Shown in pieces: positions 23,576-36,497 of a DNA stretch of 64,000 nt (position 1 is its first letter; every line of letters starts with the position of its first letter). The notes beneath the pieces are model-generated. The model made no database searches. It was given only the letters and a program-made list of their open reading frames with translations, and had not been told where the DNA came from. The stretch covers positions 24,577,001-24,641,000 of the forward strand of contig JAMPIT010000566.1 in NCBI GenBank assembly GCA_026261815.1. The letters run 5' to 3'. Made by a program: the position numbers and the translations under genes. The DNA is from Monarcha castaneiventris obscurior (lineage: Eukaryota; Chordata; Aves; Passeriformes; Monarchidae).

Positions 23576-26500
23576 CCCACTCTATGTTTTATAGTGGAAC
23601 CATCATTAAGTACGAGACGAATGGGCCTTCCATAGCATACACAGATATTAGAGGAGTATTTAATGAAACTGATTAGCAGGGCTACCCATAATGACTAGGA
23701 AAAAGGCAGTTTCTTTGCAACTGAGTTCCTTTTATTTTTTGTAGTTAAGCATCTAAGGATTGCATACCCAGAGGAGCTTTTGGATAACATGATGGTGGAT
23801 CCCTGCCTATAGGGCTTGTAGACAGATAGGCAGCTATATGCTACAGCTTCTATGTATAGTGAAATTCTCAAACCAAATGGCTACTCCTTATTTTAAAGTA
23901 GACAAATGTATGTGGGTCAGTGTTCATCAACATAAATAACTATAATCAAGATGAATTGCAGAACTTGAATGAGGCTGGTTAAACATTTAACTTTAATTTA
24001 ATTCTTTTTCTAGAACATGAAATGCTCAATTTATCTCATAGCCTCCTTGGCTGTAGCTATCAGGAGCACTAATCACACCACTGTGGGATTAGAGGGAATT
24101 GGCTGTTTCTCCTTGCCTCATAAGACCCCAGAGGTGTGATTATCTCATGGTTACCACACCCCTGTTGTGTCTCACTGCTTCAGTGAAATAAATGAACTGT
24201 TAAATTGACAGTTATAAATGAAGTTCCTGCTGGCCAGCTGACTTTGGGGCTTTTTGAAAAAAAAAAAAAAGGAAAAAAAAAGAGAGATACTAAAAAATAG
24301 TAATTAAAAAAAAAAAAGTTTTTTAATTATTTTGTGGCTTGTTTCCTCCTGAACATGTGGTGTGAAACTAGCATGACAGAGAACTGTCCTGCCACATGTT
24401 CCTTGCCGAGAAATCTGATATATAGGAACTCAGAAAGCTCAGCATGAACAAGCAGAAAAACTAAGCAAAAAATATGACTGCTAGCTGTCAGAAAAAAGTT
24501 ATTATATAGAGTGTATTAGTAGTTCAAATGCATCAGTCACAGGAGACTGTTTGTCAGGTTACATCTCACCCAGAGCAATGTATTTGGCTTTTATCCTTGT
24601 GACAAATGATTTCTCAACTTCTGTACTGCTGGCAACCAGCCAAGAGACTAAAGTGACTATGATGCACCCCCCCCCCCACTGCTGTCTCACCCAGCAGTGC
24701 CTGCAGCTAGAAAGCTCACTCTCCTCTCACATGTGCACATGTACGTGTCCATGGCCCAGCTCTGGGAACAGAGCAGCTCCCACAGGAACCATCCAATTGT
24801 GCTGTTAACTAAAAAAAGGTACATAGAGAGGATGAGAACAAATGCATTTTCCTTTTCTCTCTCATTAACCTATGCTGGTATTCATCAGTTTTGTACTTTT
24901 TTTCCCTAGATGCTGCAGGTAAGTGAAGGACAATTTGCCAGGGGAGACTTTTTCTCTTGATCCTCACACACAACACCTGTGCCTGCAGCTTGGTCACTGC
25001 TGCTTTTCAAGTCCATGGGAGTTGCACCTTGTTTAGGAAGGCACGTTAAAGCCCCCTTTAGGTGGAGATTCTCACTAAGATATGTTTTTCACCTTTTAAG
25101 TTCCTATCCTTTTTCTGGGAACCACTCCTTGAATTGTGAATACACAATTGGGCCATTCCAGGAGAGACAAACTAATGCCAGCATCAGTAATAGCCTGCAT
25201 TATGCACTCCTACCCAGTTTTCCAAAGATGGCACTGCATAGTTTTGGTGATCTGCTGGAAGCTCATTTTGTTTCCATTATCCATCCTACCCTACAGCTAT
25301 TTTCCACATTTTTCCCCCCCACTTTTTTCTTTTCCTTGTTGACTCATGCCAGGTTATCATCTCCAACACCATCTGCAATTTGACGTTGTAAATATTGTTC
25401 AGGCAGCAGACTGCTTTCTGTCCAAGAACTGTCACTGAAATGTCATTTGATGGAGTTTGGTCAGCTCCCCACCTTTCATTCATACCAGAATGGCCTTATT
25501 TTATGGACAAATCCAGATCCTTTCCTCCTTTAATAGACAAATGCTCATTTACTTGTGGCATTTGCCTGCCACTTGCAAAGTAACACAGTCATCAAATGAG
25601 CAGAAATTACATCCATTTCATGAGTATGTTATGCTGACAAAGCAATGTAAAAGGGTGTTACTGTACATCATAAGGTGGAGTTGTGTCTGCTCTATAATCA
25701 GTTATGGATTTACGCACCTTTCAGCAGAGCTGAGAATCTGGTATAGTGGACAAAAAGGCCTATCTGCCTATGGAGCTGTGGTTCTCTACAAAGTATCTAC
25801 GAGCAGGGTATCTAGGCAGTCCCTGGGATTAACTATGGAAAACAGACCCCAAGAGATCTAGTTAAGGAAAACAGGCATTGCATAAAATCTTGCAGATCTG
25901 AATTTCCACTTGAAGCTTATGCCCTGCTGTTAATTTTCCCTTTTCTCCAGCAAAGCTTGTTGCTTGTGCTTGGGTTCTCATTTTTTACTCTGTCCCCTCA
26001 GTTAAAACGTAAAATTTAAAGTTGTTGGTTTTGGTTTTCTTACCCTTTTCATAGCAAATACTGTGTTATGTGTCTTTTAGGTAGCACACAGCAAGTACTG
26101 CCACATGTATTTATGAACTCTCTATATACATGCATTTTTCTGAAGCAGTGACAAACGTATCTAGCACCAGTTATGGCATTGAGCTGAATGCTAAAATATT
26201 TAAGTGCAGCTTTTGCTTGTTGACATGTCTCTATAATATGAAAAAGATTGTACCGTTGAAGCAGAAAATGCCATTATTATTTTTAAATAGAAAGATGTCT
26301 GCAAGAATTACAACACTTTGCCACTAGCATGAGTTTTAAAAAAAGATACTAATTTTAAATACTTGGTGATCAACATCTGATTGAAATGCTATAAATAACA
26401 TTTTGTTGTTTATTGTGAAAGATAATTGTATAGAAAATGTTCTTTCTTTTCTTTCCGTTACCCCCATTTTCCCTGTTCTGTACATCAGACATATAAAAAA

Positions 26501-29500
26501 ACCTCAAACCTAGGGGAAATTATAAAGTTTTCCTATTGGAAACAGAACAGCTGTTTTCCATACCTGCACATCTTTATCCTATCCCGGTAAGGCAAAGTCT
26601 GGTATATTCCTCCTAGCAGTGCCAAACTTATGGCAATATCTTACCGACAGACAGTTTCCAAAATGTGCTGCTGATCCGAATTTATTGCAGCTAAAATTAG
26701 GCTTTTATCTCTGGAAGTCTCTAATGCAATCTAAAGAAGAGTGGCTTTACCAAGCTAAAATAGTCCTTTTAGAATGTTATTTTTTCCTCTTCTATTTCTA
26801 CTTATATGACAAGGTTAAATGTGATTCTCAGATAATCTTAGGACTCCAAGAGCTAGAATGCAAGGAGCCTCCTCAGTACTGGAAGGCATGGGATACTACT
26901 GTAAAAGCTGTTGGTGCTGGGTCAGTTTCGAAACCGCCAGTGGGAATAGAAATGGACTGGCAGAGGAAAACCCCTCTTCTCTTTCCAGTCCAGATTTTGA
27001 TTAACCCTTAACAACCAGGTTGTCATTATTTCTGCATGAGAGAACATCCTTGGGCTTAGGGAACACTGAATTAATATTGTTTTGATGCCATGGCTCTTCT
27101 CTGATAACATTAATTTCTGCTTCTGAAATACACAGTCAAAAGGGTTTGATGCTTGAACTGGTCTATTAAAAAAATTCAGAATTAAATGGAAAACAACATT
27201 TTTGTGTAGAAGTGTTCTCATGTCTCTGTGTGAAGACATACTTGTGTATGTGTATTTTATGTATTTAAGCTTGCCAGTATTCAAATCTTCAGTGAGACAT
27301 TAGAACAGTGTACTGAGGTAGAAGACTACCTGCCAGCCTTTTCTGGATGTTAAGAAAGTGAATTCTCTGCTCAATGCTTGCTTTTGTAGGTTTTCCCTGT
27401 GGATGCAATACTCCAGACATTATGGCTGCCAAAGAGCTCATGGGACTGACAGGCTGGAACATGCTTAAACCCCATGTTGTTCATCTTTGAACAGCTCATC
27501 CTCAGACTGGAGCTGGGAACATTACAGGAGGCCTTGCAGAGATGCAGAAGAAAAGTGGCAGTAAAATTGCCAAGTGTGCTTGTGTGCTTGGGGCTTACCA
27601 AGTGGTGAAGAGAAGGAACTCACAGACAGTGAAAACTAAAAAGGAGCTATCCTCAGCTCACTAAAAGGAAAAGAAGGAAAATGAAAAGGATTTCTTTCAG
27701 TGGAGGGGGCACCCACTGAATAAGGAGAAAAATACATTTGGATTGGTGGTATACTTTGGTAACCTTTTGTCATCAAGATCTTGTCATAAGATTGTCTTTT
27801 AAATATGTATGTGTTTTATGTGGCCTGCTGAACAGTGACATTGTTATCACTGTGATTATTTGATGCAGCTATACAGTTTTCCCTCTGCTCCTCAGACTTC
27901 TCTGACATTACCTTAGGGATAGCACTTCGCACCCACTCTGCGAGGGACTGCAATGTTAAGTACAAGTTGGACAATAAATCTGCAGATATGTGTGGCAGAG
28001 GGCTCACACTAAAACCATCAGTAATAGTCCTTCACCTTACCTCCCAGAGCCTCGGGCACAACCTCCCATGGTGTTCTAGTGAAGAAATGCCACTGTCTTG
28101 GGGAAATTTCTTACACAAGTAATGTATGGATGAAATACACCAGTCAGGGGAGGTGCTGGAGGTGGGAACACTGGAGCAAGTGGTGTTTGAGAAGGCCTCT
28201 CTGGCAGCTGATGAAGGCAAGCTCTGCTCTCAGGAGCTGCCCAAGGGATGTGGGAGGCTGGGATGATTCCATGGTTCCAGTGTATGCTGTGGCAAATAGT
28301 TCCAGAGATACATTTTGGTGTGAAGGGTCCTGACTTAATGCTGCTTACACCCCTGTCAAGAACTGCAGCTCCGTTTCAATCACAGAAATCAGTCAGTAGA
28401 AGCCACATACTTTCACGGAGCCTAACTGTCTTAATATTTCAAATTAGCATCAGGAGAGAAAGACCAGAAGGCTTTGCAATTACCCTTTTTTATTTTGGGG
28501 TTTTTTTTTTTTCCTTAAAAAGCCCCCCAAAAATAATTAGAAAGAGCAAGTTATCGAATCCTGTGTGAAGCCCTGACTCCATGGAAGATGGCAGTAGCTT
28601 TGCCACTGACATAACAGAGATAGGATCTCTTCACTAATATCTGGTCATTATTTTATAGTTCTACTTTGATATAACTTGTGGAAATGAATCTTACAGTTAT
28701 TAGGTTAAATTTACAACTTCTCCCATTGCAGAAACGTTTTAGGACATGTAGCTGTCATGCTCTGCTTATCACTGTATTTTCTGAGAGTAATTATGCCTTG
28801 AGGAGTTAATTAGAAGTTTATCCACATATATTCACACACACACATACATAGATGCAGCTAAGCTGGTGTTCTGTACAACCATAACATTTTGCTGAGCAGT
28901 GAAGAACTAGAAAGGCATTCTTTCAAATAACAGGTAATTTTATCAGAAAAAACTTCAAAAAATTTAATTGATATTTAATTGGTGTTGTCTGTTTAGTACT
29001 GAAAAGGATTGTGTGAAAATTCGGAGCCATTTTGGATCTGTGTGTGATCTCACTGATACAGTAATTAAAACACGGTATTTCTGTGAAACCGCTCTATAAG
29101 GTCTTGAAGAAGTTACAAGCTTAATGTTTAACTGTTACTGATATTTTCATTTTAGCAAGCCTTCCTGTCTTTTTGGACAGATACTACAAAAGAAGCATGA
29201 AGACTTGGTATCTCATTTCTGTGTAATTTGCTAAATTTACCAGGACGGAAAGCTCAACTCAGGGCAAAATATGTAAAAAATGCTTATGATAAAATTACTC
29301 ATATCCCTCTCCTCCCCCTGCCTCCCAATCCCTCCTTGCTAGAGACAATGCTAAGAATAAATTTTGTTATAAGATTTCTTGCTGTATAATATGAATTACA
29401 TCTGCCATCTATCTCATGTAAGAAACTCCAGGTGACTCTTCTGAAATCAATCAACCTGTATGCCATGTTCACAGCTCTCCTGATTTAGGTATTGCAGTCC

Positions 29501-30964
29501 ACATGGAGGATTAAACTATGAACAAATGTATACATTTCTGTAACCAGCCATTTCAAATTCCCTGAATTGGTGCATTCTACATAAATAAAAGGACCTGATT
29601 TTGTGCTTTGAAATCACTCCTTTGCCTTCTGTTTGCTGCACAATGCCATCTGACTTCTTAAAAATTGACTGATCCTTTTTCTTCATCTGCACCTGCTCTG
29701 CTTCAGAAATATCACTTAGGGAAATCTTGGGCTAGTTCTGTCTGCTATGACGTTAGCTTTGCCTTCAAGAGCAAGGAAGATGTGAGGTAAAAAAAAAAAG
29801 AATGTGTAATCCAAAACAAGGAGAGGGAAGTGATTCATTTGAACAATCATCGCATTTCAATTTCATTTGACAAAAGAATGAAAAGGCTCCTAGACCAGTG
29901 TGTTGGCAAATTTCTTGCAAATAGACACATTAGCTGATATCATCAGCCTACACAGACTGTACACTTGCACTACCAAACCACTTAAGTAGGTGCTTTACTT
30001 TAGGTATTTTATTGTTTTACCTACTTTGTTGAGACAATTCAGATGTGTAAGTTTAAAGCTCCATGTAATTGCTTTGGACTGGAGCCCTATAAAGTGAATT
30101 TACTTCCTGTAATATAAGAAGATTCAGCCTACATCATCCCCAGCACTCTTTAGCTGGAGTGAGATTTGAAAACTGCTATACCAAGGAAGCGCTACTGGTT
30201 ACAAATTCATGGAGAATAATGGACAGATAGGCACAAAGGTAGAGGGAAAGGCACCATTAGGTGACAACTGAAGATCTGACCATGTCTTAGGCTCTGTCCA
30301 GGTCTCCATCAAGACTGCCTGAATCACCTCCCCTTCTGACTTTGCAAGACGGGTAGCATATGTCAAATTCCCAGGTGTCTCACTTATGTGAAGAAATTTC
30401 TTTAACTGAAGGGAATTTATTATTTGAATTTTAAAATAAATTTACCACTTACTTTTCCACTACTTAATATTGTTGCAAGGTTAGTTTCAAAGGTGAACCT
30501 TTATGCCAGGATTTTTCCTACAATTTTTTCTAGAAATCATGTCACTGTTACAAAGGCTTTGGTCTGTGTCTGTGTTTAGTCTCTGTTTTCTTGAGTTTCT
30601 CAGGTAAAGGGGGAGAGTGCTGAGTGCAGAGGTGAGGCACACATTTGGGTTGCCTCAGACTCCTGCAGTTTCACCTGGGAGGGAGAAACAGGCTGGCCTT
30701 TCACTGAAACTGATATGTCCAAAGTGTTTATACTTGACCAGCCATGCTTACTGTGGCTGACACTGAACTGTGTAACTGGGTCCCAGGAGATTCCAGGACT
30801 AAGGAATTCACACTCCAGGCCTTTCCCTAAAAGGCAGATCTCAAGAGGTTAGACAAGTGAAAACGGAAGCCAAATCAAGAGGCAGAACTGCCTTGGCGCA
30901 GTGTATGAGTAGTGAAGAACTGCCTTCCCAAAGGATCTTGTAGGAATAGGAAAGAGAGAGAAGG
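23576..30964. other. Unique noncoding DNA
   Basis: More than 7 kb without a recognisable gene or element. It includes poly-A runs at 24257-24270 and 24273-24281, a poly-A/poly-T inverted repeat at 24301-24329, an 11-C run around 24667-24677, and a short CA/TA repeat near 28833-28850. Open frames up to 134 codons (24979-25383 and 25457-25861, +) show no domain and are treated as chance. Confidence 0.45.
24301..24329. repeat. Perfect 11-bp inverted repeat
   Basis: TAATTAAAAAA at 24301-24311 is the exact reverse complement of TTTTTTAATTA at 24319-24329, with a 7-base loop. On the DNA level it can form a small hairpin. It is AT-only and may simply be a product of the neighbouring A and T runs. 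Confidence 0.8.
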
Positions 30965-31270
30965 TGGACAAGGATGGCAGGACCATGGATTTGTACAAGG
31001 AGAGGTTAAATACATTAGAGCTCTTCTGTTTGAGAAAGAGGTGATTCAAGAGGTTTATAGATACTGAGTGAAACAGAGAAGCTGAACGAAAAATTATTAT
31101 TCTCCATTTCTCTTTATACACGAGCTGGAAGGAAACAAATAAAAGGCCAGGGAGTAAGTTCAAACTAAGCAAGAAAGAAATTCACTGTAGAATGAATTAG
31201 TGGAGCAGAAGAGTGGAATCCACAGAAAATGTGGTTATGCAAAAGGTCCTTGGCTTCAAGGATTAGGTAA
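30965..31270 (+). mobile_element. Old CR1/L3-like LINE relic, end of the second reading frame
   Basis: Near 30993 the plus strand translates to YKERLNTLELFCLRK, matching the CR1 pattern 'YEERLKELGLFSLEKRR'. Further on, AAACTAAGCAAGAAAGAAAT and TTCACTGTAGAATG fit the 'LNIRKKFFTV' region, followed by GTGGAATCC where the family has 'GTGGAATAGGC'. The order is right, and decay is heavy with frame changes. The opposite-strand open frame here is a shadow. Confidence 0.6.
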
Positions 31271-31735
31271 GATCATGAAAGGATAATTTGTCATGGGGAA
31301 TTGCATTTGAGAATACCTCCTATGCCTTAAGCTATCTCTGAGCCTGTGATTTCTGAGAGGTATGTGGACGTAGACTCTATGTAAGTTCCCCTGGCCTTAG
31401 AAAGAAAGGGCTGCAGGAAAAGGAAAACAAGGAGAAAACAGTGGGATTGACAGATGAGGAAACAGAAGTTGCAGATCACATGCTCAAAAGTGTGCAACTG
31501 GGAAGCTAGGAGGAGGGTTGACGGTTCCCACTGCTCCCTGAACATATCTGAGGTAGAAATGGGTGTCATCCCCTCTGCAGGCCCAGTGAGAAAAGGGAAC
31601 AGAAACTGGTCCTTCCCAAACTTCTCCTGTGATAGTGTGAAAGGCCAGCTTGGCTGGGGCCAGGAGGAAGTGATGGGGTGGTCTTGGGGACTTGTTTGGT
31701 GTCTGAGAGGGGGAAGGGTAAGAGCTTGAGGAAGG
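31271..31735. other. Noncoding DNA between two parts of an old LINE
   Basis: No gene recognised. This stretch lies between two same-strand CR1/L3-like fragments and could be the decayed middle of one element or unrelated sequence. Confidence 0.4.
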
Positions 31736-31805
31736 CAGTCACTGTTGGAAACAGGGTTCTGGGCCTCAGGGTCCCCCTGGCTGATCCAGTACAGCTATTT
31801 TTAAA
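31736..31805 (+). mobile_element. Old CR1/L3-like LINE 3' end
   Basis: CAGTCACTGTTGGAAACAGG, then CTGGGCCTCAGGGTCCCCCT and GGCTGATCCAGTACAGC follow the old amniote CR1 3' end 'GGAGACAGGATACTGGGCTAGATGGACCATTGGTCTGACCCAGTATGGC'. It is on the same strand as the relic at 30965-31270 and may be its end. From memory of the family. Confidence 0.6.
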
Positions 31806-32789
31806 TCCCTGCACCTGCAGTGGCACTGCTCTAGCTGTGATGCTTTTGATATGGTGATGAGGTACCTTCAGGAAAGCAGAAAAGCAGTCATGAAAGTTTG
31901 TCAGAAAAGACAAAGAATCAAGATAATTTAGGAGTATAGCTGAAAGCTGACACTATCCCTTTAAACAAAGTTTTACATTCTCTAAATAATATGTTAATAA
32001 ATAAAATCTGTCATTTCACTAGATGATGTAATGTAGGGTTAGTCTTGTGTTAAAATGACGTATTTGCTCTACTATGATTTACTCTTTTTTTTCTTGTTTC
32101 ACAGGATCATTTACCTCTGATCTCTCTGAGTTAATTCTCAAGATCCTTATCTTTCTGGTAAAAAAAAGTCTTTTTTGTTTTTTCCTCACACGTGGTAACG
32201 TGTTCCTGGTGCAATCCTGAGGAAGGACCATTCACTCAGAACTTCTCCATCCTCCCGTTGTCAAGGATCGGGCCAGAGACACACAGAAAGATGGAGCTGT
32301 ACTGCCATGCATGTTAAAAATGATTTTACTTGGTAAGTGTGAAATTACATCTAATTACAAAGTTAATGTAAGTGAATGTAATCAGATACTTACAATGGGT
32401 AATGACATGATATTTACAACTTATAATGATCTTGTTATTATACTGTATATAATGACATTATCAAAATTCCTTCTGAAGTTTTCTCCTCTTTAATTGGCCT
32501 TTTCATATAAAAGAAATTATTTTAAATGCTTTATAATATTCTGTGTGAATCCTTTACAATCAATCATATAGGTTTAAAGCCTTATTAAAGCCTTGGTAAT
32601 ATTATGGCTATTTACTCTTTTAGGGTTTTTTAATGAAAATAAAAAAAATGCAACAGCTCTTTTTGAGGTGTGGTGCAAGCCTTTGAAAAAGTCTGATTTC
32701 CATTCTTTTTATTGTATACCACTCAAAGAAGTGAGCGGAATTGTTAATAGAAGGCAGCATGTGGGCAAAACCTTACCTTAGATAGCAAA
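31806..32789. other. Noncoding DNA with one exon-like segment
   Basis: No gene is recognised. A 53-base segment at 32105-32157 has a T-rich tract and ACAG before it and GTAAAA after it, so it could be a small exon, but it has no supporting context (see findings). Confidence 0.4.
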
Positions 32790-32910
32790 TGACCTTGGAG
32801 CTATTCTCTTGGGCAAGTCATTTTACTTTCTTATGCCTTGGTTACCCTATCTGTAAATGGGGAATGATGATATTGCACTTCATCTTTAAAGTACGTCATA
32901 ATATACAAAT
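32790..32910 (+). mobile_element. MIR SINE relic
   Basis: The order TTGGGCAAGTCATTTTACTT, then TATGCCTTGGTTACCCTATC, then TGTAAATGGGGAATGATGAT follows the MIR core and 3' part ('CTTGGGCAAGTCACTTAACCTCTCTGTGCCTCAGTTTCCTCATCTGTAAAATGGGGATAATAAT'). About 70 bases match well, with the tail more decayed. MIR spread before the split of birds and mammals and is rare in bird genomes, so a copy this readable is notable. A tRNA-derived head is not clear. Confidence 0.8.
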
Positions 32911-33199
32911 GAAAACTGACAAATATCACATGGAAAGGAAATTAGGAATTCACAGAAGGAATGGAGACAGATTTTAATTGGAATGAAGGCGCTCCACTTT
33001 AGTAAACACCAGCCTTGCCTAATTTATGAATATTGGTGCATGTCCCCTACCCCCTTCACACAAAGCTCAGATAATTGGTCTTTGTTCGGGGAACTGCCTA
33101 TGGGTTGGAATAACAGCAGGAGCTCCCTTTGTGAGTGCTTTGGGCCCAGCTCCAAAGGTCCTCTCAATACTGGTGTATTCAAGGCTGCTGCAAACACGA

Positions 33200-33345
33200 G
33201 GTCTGATTCATGTCACCCACGTTACACCACTTCTTTGCCAGCATAATTCCATTTAAAGTGATGGACTTGCTCATGCAGCATAATACTGAAGTAATTCACC
33301 TGATTTTAGTGAAATTACTCTGGCATAGAACTGGAGTCAAACAAG
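33200..33345. repeat. Relic of an old amniote palindromic repeat
   Basis: The left part reads GTTACACCACTTCTTTGCCA then GCATAATTCCATTTAAAGTG. The right part reads GAAGTAATTCACCTGATTTT, AGTGAAATTACTCTGGCATA. These follow the two arms of a repeat I remember from turtles and crocodiles ('TTACACCAGCTTTGTGCCAGCATAACTCCATTGACTTCAATGGAGTTAC...TGATTTACACTGGTGTAA'). Both arms are partly preserved here. It is probably a non-autonomous DNA transposon; the exact family is uncertain. Confidence 0.5.
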
Positions 33346-36300
33346 GACTGATTGGAGACTGTAGGGCTTGAATTTTAATTGTTTTCTGAAGTCTCCCGGG
33401 TATAAAATGCTGTATTCTGACCTGTGAGCATTTGACACCTTCTCTGCATGGAAGCAAATGACCCCAGTGAGAAGGCCAGTGCTTTAATCCTTCCCACCAC
33501 TGTCTCATGATCCCTTTTTATGTTGGGATCAAAAGGGCCAAAAAGTGGTTGCTAAGCTTGCTGACAGCACAAGCATCATCCAACAGGCCAAGTCTCCTTT
33601 TCCTTTACTCTGGCTAGTAAGCCTGGGGCAGTTAGAATATGGTTGCGGCTCCGTCAGAGAGGCTCTATCCAAGTCAAAGACCATGCTGCAGCTCCAGAAC
33701 AGGCAGCACCAGTAAACAGCTGTCCAGAAGTGGAGTTCTAAGTCCATGGGAAGCATGGCTGTCCATCAGGGCCTTTCCATTGATAATGACACAGATAAGT
33801 CATGCTGAAGCTCTAGCTTTTAATCATTTTACATCTTTACTGTAGATGTACTGAAGCCTGCCATGTTACATAGCCTGTGCTGGAGATGCAAGCGGCTTGG
33901 GTAGTTAAAAAGGGAGCAACGTAGAGATAGAGGCTAGAGAAAGCACAAGTGCTTAACTGAACCAGTGCTGGATGTCCAAAGCAGAGGTGGTTCCCCACAA
34001 ATAGATGAAGAGATACCTTTGACTGGGTATGGCTGACTAACAGTAACTTGTGCAAGGCTGACATTGCCATGCAAAGCATGAGTGGGTGCAGCATTGAAAG
34101 GGAGGAGGGGAAGCAGGTCTAGATGTGGCCACCACCATTCCAGGGCTGTGCTCTGAGTGATCATTAGGTTGCCTCATCCATTAGACGTTTTTCAGCAAAG
34201 GAAAAAGCAGGCTTATGAGAATGAAAGGACTTAAACCACTGGAAATCACAGACTTAAATCCTTGTAGAAGCTAAGAATAAGGCATCTTTTCTGCATACAG
34301 AAGTAGTTATGAAGGATGAGACTGAGAAAGAGAATGTATAGATGTTTTATCGTCACAAGGACAGAAGGTAAAAAGTAAGAGAGACAAGCTTAGCAGGGAT
34401 AGCATTTGAAACACTGGGTCTACTTGTTTGCTTGTTTTGGGTTTTTTTAGCAATGAACTGAGAGTAGTAGTGGAAGAAAAATATGTTATTTTTCTGTTTA
34501 CCTGTTATCCAGATAAATTGTGGAGTCAGCTGCAATACAGTCCCAGAAATATTGGACCAGAAGAATGTCTCATGTTGCTGATGTACAAGGAAACAGCATT
34601 AATTCCAATGAACAACAGAAGAGTGCTTGTTTGGAACCCAGGGAACACAGGATCTCCTGTAATTCGTAATTTCCCCACCAGTTATAAACTGTAGTTTCTA
34701 TAGTCTGGCACTCAGAGCAGGATATTAAAGCAGCAGGCTCCATCAAATTGATGGTACATTTGATCACAATGTACCTTCTTCTACGGAAGGCAGGAGAGTT
34801 GGCAATGCTGTCCTTGTTCAGCAGCCCAACATAAGACATACCTGAACAAAGAATATGCCAAGAACACAGAACATGTTTGATATAGACTCCCCATGTGTAT
34901 CCTGCACTGATGTGCAGATGTAGTCACTGAAAATAAGACAGTGCCTTCTTTCATGATTGAGGATATATTACATGGTTTATCCATTGTGCAAGGATCCACT
35001 GCTATAATGTTCAAAATTATTTCCATAATGGGAGGCTATACTATCTTCTTCACGTGAGTGGACACAGAGGGTTTCCGTTTGTGCAATGAGAGGAGGTCAT
35101 TAAGAAATATGGAAAAGAAAGGATGAAAAAGAATAAAGTAATTCACAGGAATGACAATTCCATATTTTCTGCACATCCATGGAAGTCTGAACATCTTTGA
35201 AATATTTAAGACACCAAGATGTAGTGTGCTCAGTTGAACCAGAGAAGAGCAAGAAAAAAAAGGAAAGATTAAAACAAACCTGAAGAAATGCCCTACCTTT
35301 TCTTAAGTTCTATTATCCCAGATTGTGAATCATGTTAGAAAGGAGCTAAAGTCAGTACTATTTCAAAATCACAGCACTTTTAAGAATCTGACAGGTCTGC
35401 AAGGGGATACAAATGGAATACATTCACCTGGATAGCCAGTTCAGTCCAGGAACTCAAGGGTCCCACTGGTTCATTTGTGAACACAAGTTGAGCATCCAGT
35501 TTGGCCAGAAGGAAAGTCACATTGACTGAAGGTGTGAACTGCTACCAGCAGATTAGCCATAGTGCCTCCCTGTGCATTTATCAGCTGCTTGGGTAGGGTT
35601 CTGAACATCAAAAATATCAATTCAAGCAGTTAGAAAGCTAAACACTGGCACTGGCACTAAATCAAGGAGTAAAGAGAACTGAGGGGATGTTGTCCTTAGG
35701 CAGTTACAGAAGTAAGAGCAGAGGACATGGTAAAGACTGCTTGAGGGATGGCTCAACAGAAGACCATGCAGATGCTCTTTGAAGAGTAACTTGAACTGTC
35801 ATTATAGCTTTCAGGAAAGTCTTTTAAGAAGGACTTGAAAATAATGGAAGAGGAGACAGAATTCAGAGGGAGCCAGTGCTTAGCATAATGTATTTTCTAA
35901 GAGAATGTGTTGGCCCTCACCCACTCAGAAGTATGAGGCTGAAGAGAAATTATGGGCAGAATTCTTCAGGACAGACCTAACAGTAACGTGTTCAATATTT
36001 TCTCTGATGAACAATCACAAAAAGTGGGAGCAAGTTACCATATTTATTGACAGAAAACCAATGTCAGGGAGAAAGCTTACTTAGTAGTTTGCAGCATAAA
36101 TTAGATTAATTCCTAGGGACAGGATGAAGTCTAACTGGAACACTGCAAAACCATGTGCACAATGCACACAAATAATCAGATTTTGTTAGCCATATAACAA
36201 TGAGCCAGACCTGTTAGAGGCAGAGGTGATGTATCTTAAGTTACATGGGAGCCTTGTATAGAAGGGAGGGTATATGGAAAGCCTTTAATTCACATTCATG

Positions 36301-36497
36301 ATGCAACCAAGAAAAAAACCCAAAGTTTATTCTACCTGTAATATTATGTGTTTTGAGTAGAGATGAAAATGATGATTTGAACAAGATACTTCTCTCATAA
36401 AGAACCTATGTTAAATTACCTGAGTTCAAGTCTTAGCAGATAGAGGTTTTCTACACTAATCGGGAAAGGACAGCTGACTTTGCAAGAGGAAACAAAA
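33346..36497. other. Unique noncoding DNA
   Basis: No gene recognised. Open frames are short (up to about 89 codons) and overlap on both strands without domains. The part at 35815-35880 loosely resembles CR1/L3 words such as 'GGACTTGAAAATAATGGAAG' but is too decayed to call. Confidence 0.45.

Noticed and set aside
35815..35880. Possible upstream part of the LINE relic at 36498
   Set aside because: Only loose word similarity and the wrong spacing.
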